Shown here: positions 24,207 to 34,763 of the stretch, piece by piece
Layout of the letters: each line of letters starts with the position of its first letter
How positions within the stretch are numbered: the first letter of the stretch is position 1
Assembly (NCBI RefSeq): GCF_029962835.1
Contig: NC_080582.1
Span: 21,274,032-21,338,031, forward strand
Length of the DNA: 64,000 nt
From: Magnolia sinica
Lineage: Eukaryota > Streptophyta > Magnoliopsida > Magnoliales > Magnoliaceae
Direction: 5' to 3'
Made by a program: the position numbers and the translations under genes
Notes under the pieces: model-generated
What the model was told of the DNA's origin: nothing
What the model saw: only the letters and a program-made list of their open reading frames with translations
Databases searched by the model: none

Positions 24207-25249
24207 ACGCACCGATTTTTCACACATCCGTCGGAAGTTCAAACCTCAGGAATTATACCATACTCTGATGAAGTACAGGCCACTACTCACATTCATCAAC
24301 CCATATGTACAGGTAGAATGAATAATTTAATCCAAATAGTCTAAAGTGTAGGCCCACTGATTTTGGGGCCTGGATCGAAAAACCATTCAAATGTACGACG
24401 GTTGGAAAGAAAATATCTCCTGCAGATTTTTCATTGAGTTATTTCCAAGTTTTGGCCCATGGGATTATCCCATCACTGTCGTTCTGTGGTTTCTGGATTA
24501 AACCCAGAACACGGCTGGGACCATAATTTGGACAGTTCAGATCGACTGTATGTTTGCCACGTACATATATAGATGTGTATGCATATCATGCTAAGGTACA
24601 GTGCATGTATCAAAACTTTATCCGTTGCACGTGAATACCAGGAGTTCACGTGTCTCTACAGAGAAACTCCGTGTATCCAGTTAGGAGAAGTGTTGGATCG
24701 AACGACCGAATTACACGTGCCAGCTGTTGTAGAAAATGTTTGATTAAAAAATATTTTACTTAAAAAGTATACATAAAAGGTTTGTTAAAAATTTAGATTT
24801 TTTATGTTCGGGAAAAGTCCCGTGTTAAAAACGGCAGAAGAAGATCTTGAGTGTATAACTAGGGTGTTGAATGTTTATGGATGTTGAGAAAGAACAGATG
24901 TTGGTGCTTAAATTATTTTGTGTGAATGATTGTGAATGGATCTAGTTGGAATATAAAAAAATAAATATTACTTTTACCTCTGAATAATCGTATAGTGGAA
25001 TGAGTTAAGTATACAATATATGACTTACAACTCAAAACTCGGGTCTAAGGGTGCACTCTTTACTCGAATTTTGTGGCATGGCACCCAACCACTTTCCCTG
25101 GATAACGCATGAAATGCTCATATGCCCATATTTTTAAAATGAGACAAAGTGTTATTGCATATTAAATAAAAAAATAAATAATAATATAAAATAAACAAAA
25201 GCTATAAAAGAAATACTTGCAAGGCTAAGTGAGCATCCACAAATGTTGT

Positions 25250-25420
25250 CCGATTTAGGATGGTGCTTCTTTATTATTGTATTAATAGCTTCTTTCAAAT
25301 ATTTGTATTCCAGCTCCAAGGGTACCTATTAAAATCTTCTAAATTATTTACTAATTCTATACATTCATCGACAAAGCCGTTCTTTTCGGGAGTCCTACTA
25401 GCAGCGTTTCTACACACATG
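25250..25420 (-). pseudogene. DUF1985/Ulp1-type transposon gene fragment, copy 2
   Basis: This is the copy of the fragment at 21990-22180 carried by the segmental duplication. Further substitutions have altered it (the GTTAATAGGTACCC region now follows AAGATTTT). It is not functional. Confidence 0.4.
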
Positions 25421-25864
25421 GTGAGTGCTAGCTTCATTGTGTCCATATGTTTTCATGTCCCCCCAGGTGACCGAAAAATGTCTAACAAATCCTACTTCAC
25501 AATAGTTATTGGCTTATATAGGGTGCACACTTGAGGCCCATAATCAAAGGAAAGTCTATCACTATGAAGGTAAGGATGGAGCCCTTGATATTAAATTGCA
25601 TGTACTAAGGTTCCTTTGTATCAGACTATATATAAATCACTTAACCCTGCACTTGCCACTACTTTAATGAGACATGGTCCAGACGTTTTTCAGTCATCTT
25701 AGCTTTCAAGGCACTCAACCATCTCACAGGTTACAGCCTCCATGAAGAGGCTAAAATTTTTCAAAAGTTGTCAAAGAGGACAAGGAAAGGTCATGTGAGG
25801 TTAAATACTGGCATCATTCAATTTTGGAGCCGTTTTGCTAAAAAACCATATGCCAGATGAGAGT

Positions 25865-26344
25865 AGATTAGGTGTAGCCCTTACCATGGGACTCACATTG
25901 ATATAAGTATTTTATCCATACCATCCATCTAATTTTTCAGATAATTTTAGAGCAAGACCCTAAAAATAAAGCGTATCAAATTCTTAGGTGGACCATATGA
26001 TAGGAAACAGTGATGATTGACCATTTTAAACATCCCATGAGCTTCAAAAGTTTTGGATCAAGTTAATATTTGTTTTTTTTTTTTTTTTTTTCTTTTCTTG
26101 TTTTTATAACCTTCTCAACAGGTTGTATGACAAATAAACATTATGAAAACATGAAGGTGGAACTTAGAAAGTTTTAATGGTGTAGCGTTCAATCTCCATT
26201 GTTTACTTAAGATGGTCCACGTGAGATTTGATCTGCTTCATTTTTAGGCTCTTGTCCTAAAATGATCCGAAAAAAATAGATAGACGGCATGGATAGAAAA
26301 TATATACATGGAGGTGACCCCACAGTAAGGGCCGCACCTAATCC
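25865..26344. mobile_element. Foldback MITE (GATTAGGTGC family), copy 2
   Basis: This is the duplicate of 22601-23076, with ends GATTAGGTGTAGCCCTTACC and GTAAGGGCCGCACCTAATCC. It moved by segmental duplication rather than by separate transposition, since its flanks are duplicated too. Confidence 0.7.
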
Positions 26345-26973
26345 ACTCCCGGCAGGATTGTCCGATAATGGTCTTTTTTTTTTTTTTTACCGTTGTGACA
26401 TTTATTAATTGGACGGACTGGATTGGTTCTGCTGGCTCTAACGGTTCATTTTTCCCCTCTTCGCACGCACCATATGGCCCACTCTCCGTAGCCGTTTCAA
26501 GTCCCAAGAGATTCGCAACCGTTGAGATCTGACAACGTATGTGCCCATGCTTCCTTGCATGGGAGAAAATGCTGATTGCACTCGCTTGTGTACATCTGAC
26601 CTCACGACTGGAAATTAGTCACACGTGTAGATGTTCCGACCAGCTTTTCACCGGTATTCAGTATCTGGATTCTGTTCATCCAAAAATCAGGATCATAGGA
26701 TGATCAGATGGGCCATATTTTTACCCAGAATTTGAACCGTTGGTAACCTTCTGTTACCATACCATATTTCACAGGTCGGGTACATCTGATGGTCATATAG
26801 AAATGTGGTTTTTTCTCATGTGTTATTGACAATGTTGGGTTAGCCTGAGGGGAAGATCTGATCTCACACATGTGTGCCTCATAATCACATGCAGGTGATT
26901 GAACTCAAGAGCGTGCAACTAGCATTCCTCGTTGGCTGCATTCGCATGCCACGATCCTCAATTTTTAGGACGC

Positions 26974-27473
26974 GGTTTGGCTGGTGACCCCGACACCAGT
27001 CAGCTAAGCTCTGTGTACCCCACCGTGATGTGTCTGTTTTATCTACACAATCCATCCATTTTTCAAGATCATCCGAAGGCATGAGCCCAAAAATGAGGCA
27101 AATCCAAATATCAGGTGGACCACACCACAGTAAAATAGTGTTGATTGAACGCCCACCATTAAAAACTCCCTGTAATTTTTGTTTTCCATCCAATGATAAG
27201 GTCAAGAAAACCTGGATGAAGGGAAAACATAAATATTAGCTTAATCTAAAGCTTCTGTTGCCCCGGAAATGTTTTCAACGGTGACTGTTCAACGCTTACT
27301 TTTTTCCTGTGGTGTCATCCACCTAAGATTTATATCTACATTATTTTTGGGCTAATTACATAAAATGATATGAGAAATGGTTGGACGGATTAGATAGAAT
27401 ACATACATCATTGTGGAGCCCCTGGAGCTTTTACATCAGCTAGCTGGCTGATGTTGGGGTCACTAGCCAAACC
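26974..27473. mobile_element. Foldback MITE (GGTTTGGCTGGTGAC family), copy 2
   Basis: This is the duplicate of 23697-24206, with ends GGTTTGGCTGGTGACCCC and GGGGTCACTAGCCAAACC. It is non-coding. Confidence 0.7.
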
Positions 27474-28137
27474 ACGCACCGATTTTTCACACATACGTTG
27501 GAAGTTCAAACCTCAGGAATTATACCATACTCTGACGGACTACAGACAACTAGTCGCATTCATGGACCCATTATGTACAGGTAGAACGAATAATTCAATC
27601 CAAACAGTGTAAAGTGTAGGCCCACTGATTTTGGGGCCTGGATCGAAAAACCATTCAAATGGACGACGGTTAGAAAGAAAATATCTCCTGCAGAATTCTC
27701 ATTGAGTTATTTCGAAGTTTCGGCCCATGGGATTATCCCATCACTGTGGTTTCTGGACTAAACCCAGAACACGGCTGGGACCACAATTTGGACAGTTCAG
27801 ATCGACTGTATGTTTGCCACGAACATATATGGATGTGTATGCGTATCATGCTAAGGCATAGTGCATGCATCAAAACTTTATCTGTTGCACGCGAATACCA
27901 GGAGTTCACGTGTCTCTACAGAGAAACTCCGTGTACCCAGGTAGGAGAAGTGTTGGATCGAACGACCGAATTATACGTGCCAGCTGTTGTAGAAAATGTT
28001 TGATTAAAAAATATTTTATGTAAAAATTAAGTATATATAAAAGGTTTGGTAATAACTTAGATTTTTTTTATGTTCCGGGAATAGTCCTGCATTAAAAACG
28101 ACGGAAGAAAATCTTGAGTCTATAACTAGGGTGGTGA

Positions 28138-28430
28138 TTAGTCTCTTACTATTTGATCGGTGAATCCGTGGAACACGAAGTCTCACACCAGAACATATAC
28201 GCATGGTTATAGGGCATGGTCATGTGAGGCAATATAGCTACGAGGCATGAGCATGTAAGGCAACGTGACTATAGAGATGCATTTTACACTGCTAACGGTG
28301 TAAATAAAAAAACAAACACCATAGTGATCATTATAAAGTCGGTCACCAAGGATATCCTTGGTAATTGGGTCATAAGCAATCACACTCACAACATGTGGAA
28401 TCACATCTAGAATATTGGTCCATATGCCGC
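28138..28430. other. Non-coding stretch with a short duplicated motif
   Basis: GGCATGGTCATGTGAGGCAA and GGCATGAGCATGTAAGGCAA lie about 30 bp apart (28213-28270) as an imperfect tandem pair. Nothing else is recognised. Confidence 0.4.
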
Positions 28431-28479
28431 TGTCAGGTTACTTGGTTTCAAAGATTGTATGGTGGGGCATTCACCACCA

Positions 28480-28960
28480 ATTCACCATGTCGTGTGAGCT
28501 CATTGTGATGTATGCATTTTATCAATGTTGTTTGTTGGTTTTTCCTCTCTTTTGAGATCAGCCAAATATTGAAGCATGTTCAAACGCATCACGGTGAGCT
28601 GAGATAATGACGTTCATCATCTAAACTTTTCTAAGGGCCACTGTGATGTTTATTTATCATTCAAATTGTTTATAAGGTCACATCGACCTGGAGGAAGGGA
28701 AAGTATTAAGATCAGTTTGATCCGAAACTACTGTGGCTTACAAGAAGTTTTCTTTCAAATACTAGTTTCATCCAAAAAATTAATGGCCCATGAGAAGCTT
28801 TGAGCAATAGGTGTTCAATTCCTGTGTTCTTATGATGGGTCCACTTAAACTTTGGATATGCTTCAATTTCGATCTCATGTCTTAAAATAAGCCCTAAAAA
28901 ATGGATGGACCACATGGATAAAGCACATACATCACAGTAGGCACGCACCACAAGGTTGTA
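28480..28960. mobile_element. Foldback MITE of the GGGCCCAC superfamily
   Basis: It has the internal layout of the superfamily: GTGATGTATGCATTTTATC at left against AAGCACATACATCACAG at right. Between them are TAAGGGCCACTGTGATGTTT, GTTTGATCCGAAACTACTG and GATGGGTCCACTTAAACTTT. It is more diverged than the copies at 22.6-27.5 kb. No ORF. Confidence 0.5.
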
Positions 28961-29052
28961 AAGGTTGGTGAGCGCCTAGCATGCTAGCCTCATCAAGTCC
29001 GGCCATTATGTCACCATGCATGTCTCTATGTACTTCCACAAGTCTCAACACG

Positions 29053-30270
29053 TGGTATTAGATAAGACCTTGAAAGCATATTGAATCTGAAGACAAGGTA
29101 TCTACGATAGCTAACATAAAGTTCAATCTAGAGAACTATCGAAGGGTGAAGATAAAGGCATTCTAGTTCAACAAGGATTGGAAGATGCACTCGTTGGAAA
29201 GCGATGACTGGAAACTATGAGAAAAGAAGAGTGAAACAAGTTAGATCAAAAGGCCAATATCTCAATCTAATTGTGTTTAACATATGAAGTCGTTTACAAT
29301 GTTATAAGAGAGAAGACTATGGCAGATACATGAGAGAAGTTAGAAAACATATATGCAAAGTAGTCTCTTGAGAATCGTTTGTATATAAAGCTACAGTTGT
29401 TCCATCTGAAGATGACTGAGGGGGCTGACGTTGAGACCCATATCAGTAACTTCAATTGGCTTATTTACAAGTTGTTGGATGTGGATGATGCAACGAAGGA
29501 TGAAGATCAAGTATGTATTTTATTGAATTCTCTTACAGAATTGTATGAGTCATTTAAAGACTCTTTGTGCATCAATAGGACCACCATTAACGTTGAGACC
29601 GTTATCTCAGCCCTTTAATCGAAGGCGATGAGAAAGAAAAGTGATGATATGGGTGCTTCTGTAGGTGCACTAGTTACGAGGGAGAGAAATTCTGAGTGGG
29701 ATAATGAATCTTCACGATCAAGATACAAATCCAATGGCAAGGGTAAAGGCAAGCTGAAGTGTTGGAATTGTGGCATGACAACGCATACGAAGAAGGATTG
29801 TCAGAATCCTAAGTCAAGAAAGGAGAAATCAGATAGTTCTTCCGGATAGGCTAAGATTGTAAAATCTAGTGAGAAGGCGAGTAGTAGTGACATGTTAACC
29901 GCATCAAAATCTGGGTATTTTAGCGATGAATTGATTTTGGATATGAGGGGTTCATATCATATGACCCCTCATAGGAGTTAGTTCACCAGTTACAATGAGT
30001 ACAATGGTGGCCAAGTGTTTATGAGAAATGACAATGCCTGTAACGTGGTTGGTGTTGGATCGGTGTACATCAAGATGTTTGATGGCATAGAGTGTATCTT
30101 GACTGATGTGAGACACGCTCCTAATTTAAGGAAGAGTATAATATCTCTAGGTGCACTTGAGACACTTGGGTGCAAATTCACCAGGTTCGATCGTATCCTT
30201 AAAGTTTCAAAGGGAGCACTCATGGTCATGAAAACACAGAGGAATCATAACCTTTACAGGTTGATCGGGA
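29053..30270 (+). mobile_element. Ty1/copia gag-protease fragment
   Basis: After a primer-binding-like CGTGGTATTAGATAAG (about 29050) the sequence encodes gag (FNLENYRR; MTEGADVETHISNFNWLIYK), then an intact zinc knuckle CWNCGMTTHTKKDC. A decayed protease start follows (LILDMRGSYHMTPHRS, where DTGAS is expected to read DMRGS). A linker then reads VFMRNDNACNVVGVGSVYIK and SLGALETLGCKF. It is the same family as the complete copia at 34244-39193, which has the matching VFMGNDNACNVVAIGTVSIK. Integrase, reverse transcriptase and RNase H are missing, and the sequence breaks at about 30270 against a gypsy element. Confidence 0.75.
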
Positions 30271-31948
30271 GATGCTCCCGCAAGTCCTCCATTTTTGTTC
30301 GGCTTGTTTAAGAGATCGACGTCTCTTGCGGCTAAGCTCGTTTTGCTTATTCGGCATAGTGGTCAATTTCTTCGACCCTATGGCTCCCATTAGGGGAGCT
30401 TGTCGCAACTTGAATGTGTTCCCAACTGTGGGAAATTATTGGAATTGAAAGGACTCCCAGTCGAAGGAGGCTGAAAAGCTGGAAAGTGACCCCCTTGTTA
30501 GGTATTTCCACTGCCTGGTGGTTGTAGATGACTTGACAATGACCTCCGTTGTAGGCATTTGCCAATGCTGGTCCTAGGCTTTCGGTTGGGAAAGTTGTTG
30601 CTGCTTGAAATTGAATCACGGCTACAGGATGTACTGAAAATTGACTGGAGATCTTGGTTGCATGATCTTTTAGAAATTGACTTGAAACCCTGGCTGCGAG
30701 GTTAGCTGGAAATTGATTGAGAATCCCGGTTGCGGGATTGTTTTGACTCCCGATTGCAGGAGGTTATCGAAAAAAGTGCCCTATGGTCGAGGGTTGTGTT
30801 GATTGGTGTCGGTAATCCTGTGCAAATTTCGACGATTGTGCCTAGTTTGAACTGAAGGTTAGAAGGAACCTTGAAGCTGGTTGTTGTGGTTGTTGAGATG
30901 GGCCAGCTTGGTTGCTGACTATGGTGGCTTTAGCATGCATGAATTATAGGAACATCTCCTACATTACTTTGACTACTTGCGCCAATTCTTGGATGATTGG
31001 CATGACTTCTACCTGCTACAGTTATGCAGGTTGAGCTTTTGTGAGATCGAGTGTGTGGAAGGGTTGGATTTCTTCCTCATGGTTGGCCATGGTTGTTTAC
31101 GATCTGGTTCGAATGATATTGCGAAAGGAGAGTTTTTTCGAGAGCACCTGGCTCACAAAGGCATAATGTTTTTGAGTTTTTTAAATTTTTTGAGGTTTTT
31201 TTAGATTAATGCTGATACAAATGCTTAAGAACTACTGACCCTCAAGGACTGAAAAGATCATGTTTTTATAGTCGAGTCTCAACTGGTGTGGCTAACACAT
31301 CCATCTTGGAGTCATCATTTTGTGGATGCTGGGATCCTCGGCCGAAATCGACTCGAGGCCACTTTCTCCACGGGTTATCTCTTTCGAGGGCTTTGCACTG
31401 TGATTGGTTGATTATGTTTGACTAGAATCGCCACTAGACAATGTCTTCATCTTTATAGTCAGCTAGACCCTATAAAAACAGTAGGATAGAGATTCAAAGA
31501 TTTCCTACCCTAAGATGACTCTTTGGTTCTGCAATCAGAGATTCTGAGTAAGGGACTGCAGTTATATAGAGGGAAGGTGTTAGGCACCCACTCTGCCCAT
31601 ACAGATGTACAATCTCTATACTTCACAAGATCTGTCTGTTCTTGAGGATTAAGATTCAGTTCTTGTATATGAATGTGCAATGCTCGTGACAAAATGTGAA
31701 GTAATTGACGAGTTTTCTGTTGGGCAGGATCTGATTAAATCAGTAAGCCTCAGAGCATATTTTTGAGCCAGTTTGGTGCAAAGTATGTTGAGTGATGAGA
31801 TGAATATTGCACTATGAAAATGTTATGGCTAGATGCAGCTTGATTAAAAACGGTTGGGTCGATGATAGTGTCAAAAGGATCGTATTGAGTGGCTTGGATT
31901 GAACTTAGGCCGACTCAAGAGGCTAGTGTTAGGGCTAAACCTAGGCTA

Positions 31949-31983
<35 letters not shown>

Positions 31984-32876
31984 CCCCCCCCCCCCTTGGT
32001 GGGATGGATGCTTGATTGTGGATGGGTAAGGATTGTTATGGATTGGTAAGGGATGATGTGGGATGCTTCCTGAATGCTTCCCGAATGATTGAAATGTGAA
32101 GGGAATGAGGTATTATAGCTCTCTAGCCTAGTTTTCTAGTAATTCTTGTAAGGCTTGAGGTTAAAAAGGGTTTGGATGGTTGAGATTTGAGATTACCATG
32201 TGGCAAGATCTCATGTGTCGGTTTGGATAGAATAAGGTATAATCTTGGCTTAAGGGAGGGGCATCAAAGTAATTGCCATGATTTGCACATGCTTGAAATA
32301 GGCAGGGAGGACAACAACACATGAGTGGGTAGCTGGCCAAAGTACGACCAGTGCCCCGTGGCGAGCGGGACCCTATGTGCCAGTCGTCCTTCCTTTATTA
32401 TTTAGCTTTGAAGGGAGGTTCCTCCTGTACATGTGGACATATTTGGTCCTCCGAAGCCACCTTGTTGTCTCCCATTTCCTTCGAATTGGGCTTTGGAATG
32501 GACTTGTGCCAAAATGGGTTTATAGACTTGGTTTGACGAGGTGAGTTGACTGGATATGCTATGTAGGTTGACTAAGTAAGTTGACTCAGCAGGTCGACTC
32601 GAGGGTTTACTATATGGGTTAGGTTTTTCCTAAAGTTTGGGTTTGGGATTTAGTTTTAGGGTTAGTTTCTTGGGTTCTAGGGTTTGAATTAGGGTTCAGA
32701 TCAGGGTTTAGGGTTTGGATTCGGGTTTAGCTTAGGATTCGAGGTATGGATTGAGGTTTGGCTTGGGGTTAAGAATATAGATTAGGGACGTATGTATCAA
32801 GGTTTGGATTTGGGTTAAGGGTATGAATTGGGGTTTATGTTCAATCAACCTTATAGGCTCGAGGTGGGGTGTCTAC
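30271..32876 (-). mobile_element. 5' end of a Tat/Ogre-like Ty3/gypsy element (LTR, leader, gag start)
   Basis: Read on the minus strand, the LTR appears to start at 32876 with TGTAGACACCCCACCTCGAG. The leader includes GGTGCCTAACACCTTCCC (about 31580) and CTAGTGGCGATTCTAGTC (about 31430), both characteristic of plant Tat/Ogre-like elements. Gag begins about 31090 with MANHEEEIQPFHTLDL and continues, with stops, through QFQAATTFPTESLGPALAN, NHQAVEIPNKGVTFQ and SHRVEEIDHYAE to about 30270. The LTR region contains degenerate TTAGGGTT-type words (32620-32850), a (CT)n run at 31951-31980 and a C tract at 31981-31995. Pol is absent. Confidence 0.55.
31951..31995. repeat. (CT)n and C-tract
   Basis: About 15 CT units are followed by 15 C residues inside the gypsy 5' region. 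Confidence 0.95.
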
Positions 32877-32879
32877 AAG

Positions 32880-33214
32880 AGGCCTTTGACACTCTTAGAT
32901 TTCTACACAAGCTAGAAGTGGGACAAGAGGAAGAAGCACTAGAGATGAGAAAAACCTCTCTTTTATTGGATATTCTTCACTTGTCGTGTTATAATGAAGA
33001 CCCCTTACATGTATATATAGGCCCTTAGGGTCCTTTCTGCACATTTCTTTACATTTAATGAGATTCCACCTGCCCCAACTACCTATGTCATTTTCTATAC
33101 GAATTTAAACCATGAAGTTTCTAGATGGCTCTCTTGAAACTTCTATTCTTATACTATTAGTTTACCACACTATAATAATTTTATAAAAATTATATGTTTA
33201 TTTCTCAATACCCC
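32880..33214 (-). mobile_element. 3' LTR of a minus-strand copia fragment
   Basis: It directly follows (minus direction) the RNase H end and a purine run in AAACATATATCATTTTC / TTTAAGGGGGG that acts as polypurine tract. The LTR starts near 33214 and ends near CACTCTTAGATTTCTACAC. It sits only a few bases from the gypsy LTR end at 32876. Confidence 0.5.
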
Positions 33215-33224
33215 CCTTAAACAT

Positions 33225-33960
33225 ATATCATTTTCTTCCATCAACCATTTCATGCATAATTATTAACTTGTTAAAGATGTTGTCTTTGAGGGATTTCATG
33301 AAAATGTCAACAACTTGATATTGTGACTTGACAAATAGAAGCACAATCTCCTTGTTCTTCACATGCTCTTGCATGAGGTGGAAGCGATTGTTGATATGCG
33401 TACTACTCTCATAGTATACGGGATTCTTTGATAAAGCAATGGATGACTTATTATCGACGAAGATCTTCGTAGGCTCCTTTTGATGCATTTGAATATCTTT
33501 AAGTAGATTCCTTGGATTGCATGGCATATTCATGATGATGGAACTACATATTCGGCTTCATGTGTCGAAAGAGTGACAATCGATTGCTTCTTTGATTGCC
33601 ATATAAAAACAATATCTCCCATATAAAATACAAAACTTGATGTGCTTTTTCTATCATCCACGTCTCATCCACAATCACTGTCTGAATAACCTTCAAGTCG
33701 AAAGTCTTAAGATGATGAATAAAGTAAACTATAACTCATCATACCTTTTACGTATCGAAAAATCCTCTTAACCGCTTTAAAGTGAGAGGATTTTAGTTCT
33801 TTCATGTACCGGCTCACTAGCCCAACTCCATATAAAATGTTCAGTCTTGTACACGTCAAGTATCGAAGACTTTCAATTAGGCTCTTGACGAGTGCAGAAT
33901 CCACATTTCTTCTTCATCATACTTTGTCAGTTTGAGACCACATTCCACATGTGTATGTAT
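33225..33960 (-). mobile_element. Copia RNase H fragment
   Basis: On the minus strand, 33904-33707 reads VDSALVKSLIESLRYLTCTR-like sequence (YLTCTRLNILYGVGLVSRYM; KAVKRIFRYVKGM). 33533-33228 reads KEPTKIFVDNKSSIALSKNP, HINNRFHLMQEHVKNKEI and QVVDIFMKSLKDN. These are the end of reverse transcriptase and the RNase H domain of a Ty1/copia polyprotein. The 5' nine-tenths is missing and stops occur between the pieces. Confidence 0.75.
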
Positions 33961-34238
33961 GTAACACCCCATACTTTTCAGTACTCAGGTGTTATCATTT
34001 ACATCAAATTTAGCACAGGCACATGTGAGAAAACATATAATCTGTAACTAACGCATCGCTTGATTGCATACAAATTATCCATCTTAACCTTCTAATTTGA
34101 GATCAATTTGCCCTTGATTAACCCTTGACTTCCCAACATAGGATTACATCGTCAACGATTATTCAACCCATGGTATAAATCTAGTCGTTGAGGCATGTAA
34201 TATCGCACCTAAGCACCTTGAGATCAGCCTATAAATTC
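33959..34238 (+). mobile_element. Possible gypsy (chromovirus-like) LTR start interrupted by copia
   Basis: TGTAACACCCCATACTTTTC at about 33958 resembles the common start of plant chromovirus LTRs. The AT-rich sequence after the copia insertion (39199 onward) would be its continuation. The end of this LTR was not found, so the call is weak. Confidence 0.3.
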
Positions 34239-34243
34239 AATCA

Positions 34244-34708
34244 TGTTGTTAAAAGTCTTCAGTCCACTGCTTGATCGGTCGAGTGGACCGCTCGACCAGT
34301 CGAGGGTCCACTCGACCGGTCGAGGCCTGCTCGACTCAAAGTCGAGCGAGCTCGATTTTTTTGGTGTCCGTGATGCTCAACCAGTCGAGGGTCAAGCTCG
34401 ACCGGTCGAGCGGGTTGCTCGACCAGTCGAGGCCCTCCTTCGACTAGTCGAGGTTACATAGATCCTACGCGGACTGCGTAAATTCGAGGCGATTTCCGGA
34501 CTTTTCCAAACTAGATGCGTAAGTGAAGTTTCCTAAACTATAAATAAGGATCCCTAGGGCTATTCTAAGGTATTCTAAAGCTTTCTAAAAGTTTTCTAAG
34601 AGTTCTTAAAAGGGTTTTAGGGTTATCAAAGGGTGTAGCAAGGGTGAGATTCGAGGTTGTTCGAATCGGATCCAGATTTATGTGATTCCGCAGCACAAAT
34701 CCCTAAGA
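34244..34708 (+). repeat. Copia 5' LTR with CTCGACCGGTCGAG palindromes
   Basis: It starts TGTTGTTAAAAGTCTTC and ends CAAATCCCTAAGA. The U3 region (34268-34450) contains many copies of palindromic words such as CTCGACCGGTCGAG, CTCGACCAGTCGAG and CGACTAGTCGAGG. A TATA-like CTATAAATAAGG stands at about 34540. Confidence 0.9.
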
Positions 34709-34763
34709 AGTGGTATCAGAGCAATCATTGGGGCATAGATCTAAATCTGCAGGATTAGTAATA

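Larger units (their letters stand above)
21610..24868. repeat. Tandem segmental duplication, copy 1 (3.26 kb)
   Basis: The block starts GAATATTTATGGATGTTGAG and ends TATAACTAGGGTGTTG. It is repeated directly at 24869-28137 with a period of about 3259 bp and high identity (scattered substitutions, small indels, different poly-T lengths). It holds, in order, a minus-strand DUF1985-like fragment, a foldback MITE at 22601-23076, a second foldback MITE at 23697-24206, and a tail with several ACGTG words. Confidence 0.9.
24869..28137. repeat. Tandem segmental duplication, copy 2 (3.27 kb)
   Basis: This is a direct repeat of 21610-24868. It starts GAATGTTTATGGATGTTGAG and ends ATAACTAGGGTGGTG. It carries the same content in the same order: a DUF1985-like fragment (about 25250-25420, minus), a foldback MITE 25865-26344, a foldback MITE 26974-27473, and the ACGTG-containing tail. 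The two copies differ by indels such as the poly-T lengths at about 22800 and 26072. Confidence 0.9.

Noticed and set aside
32620..32850. Interstitial telomeric repeat
   Set aside because: TTAGGGTT-like words are irregular and are part of a gypsy LTR. There is no run of the plant TTTAGGG repeat.
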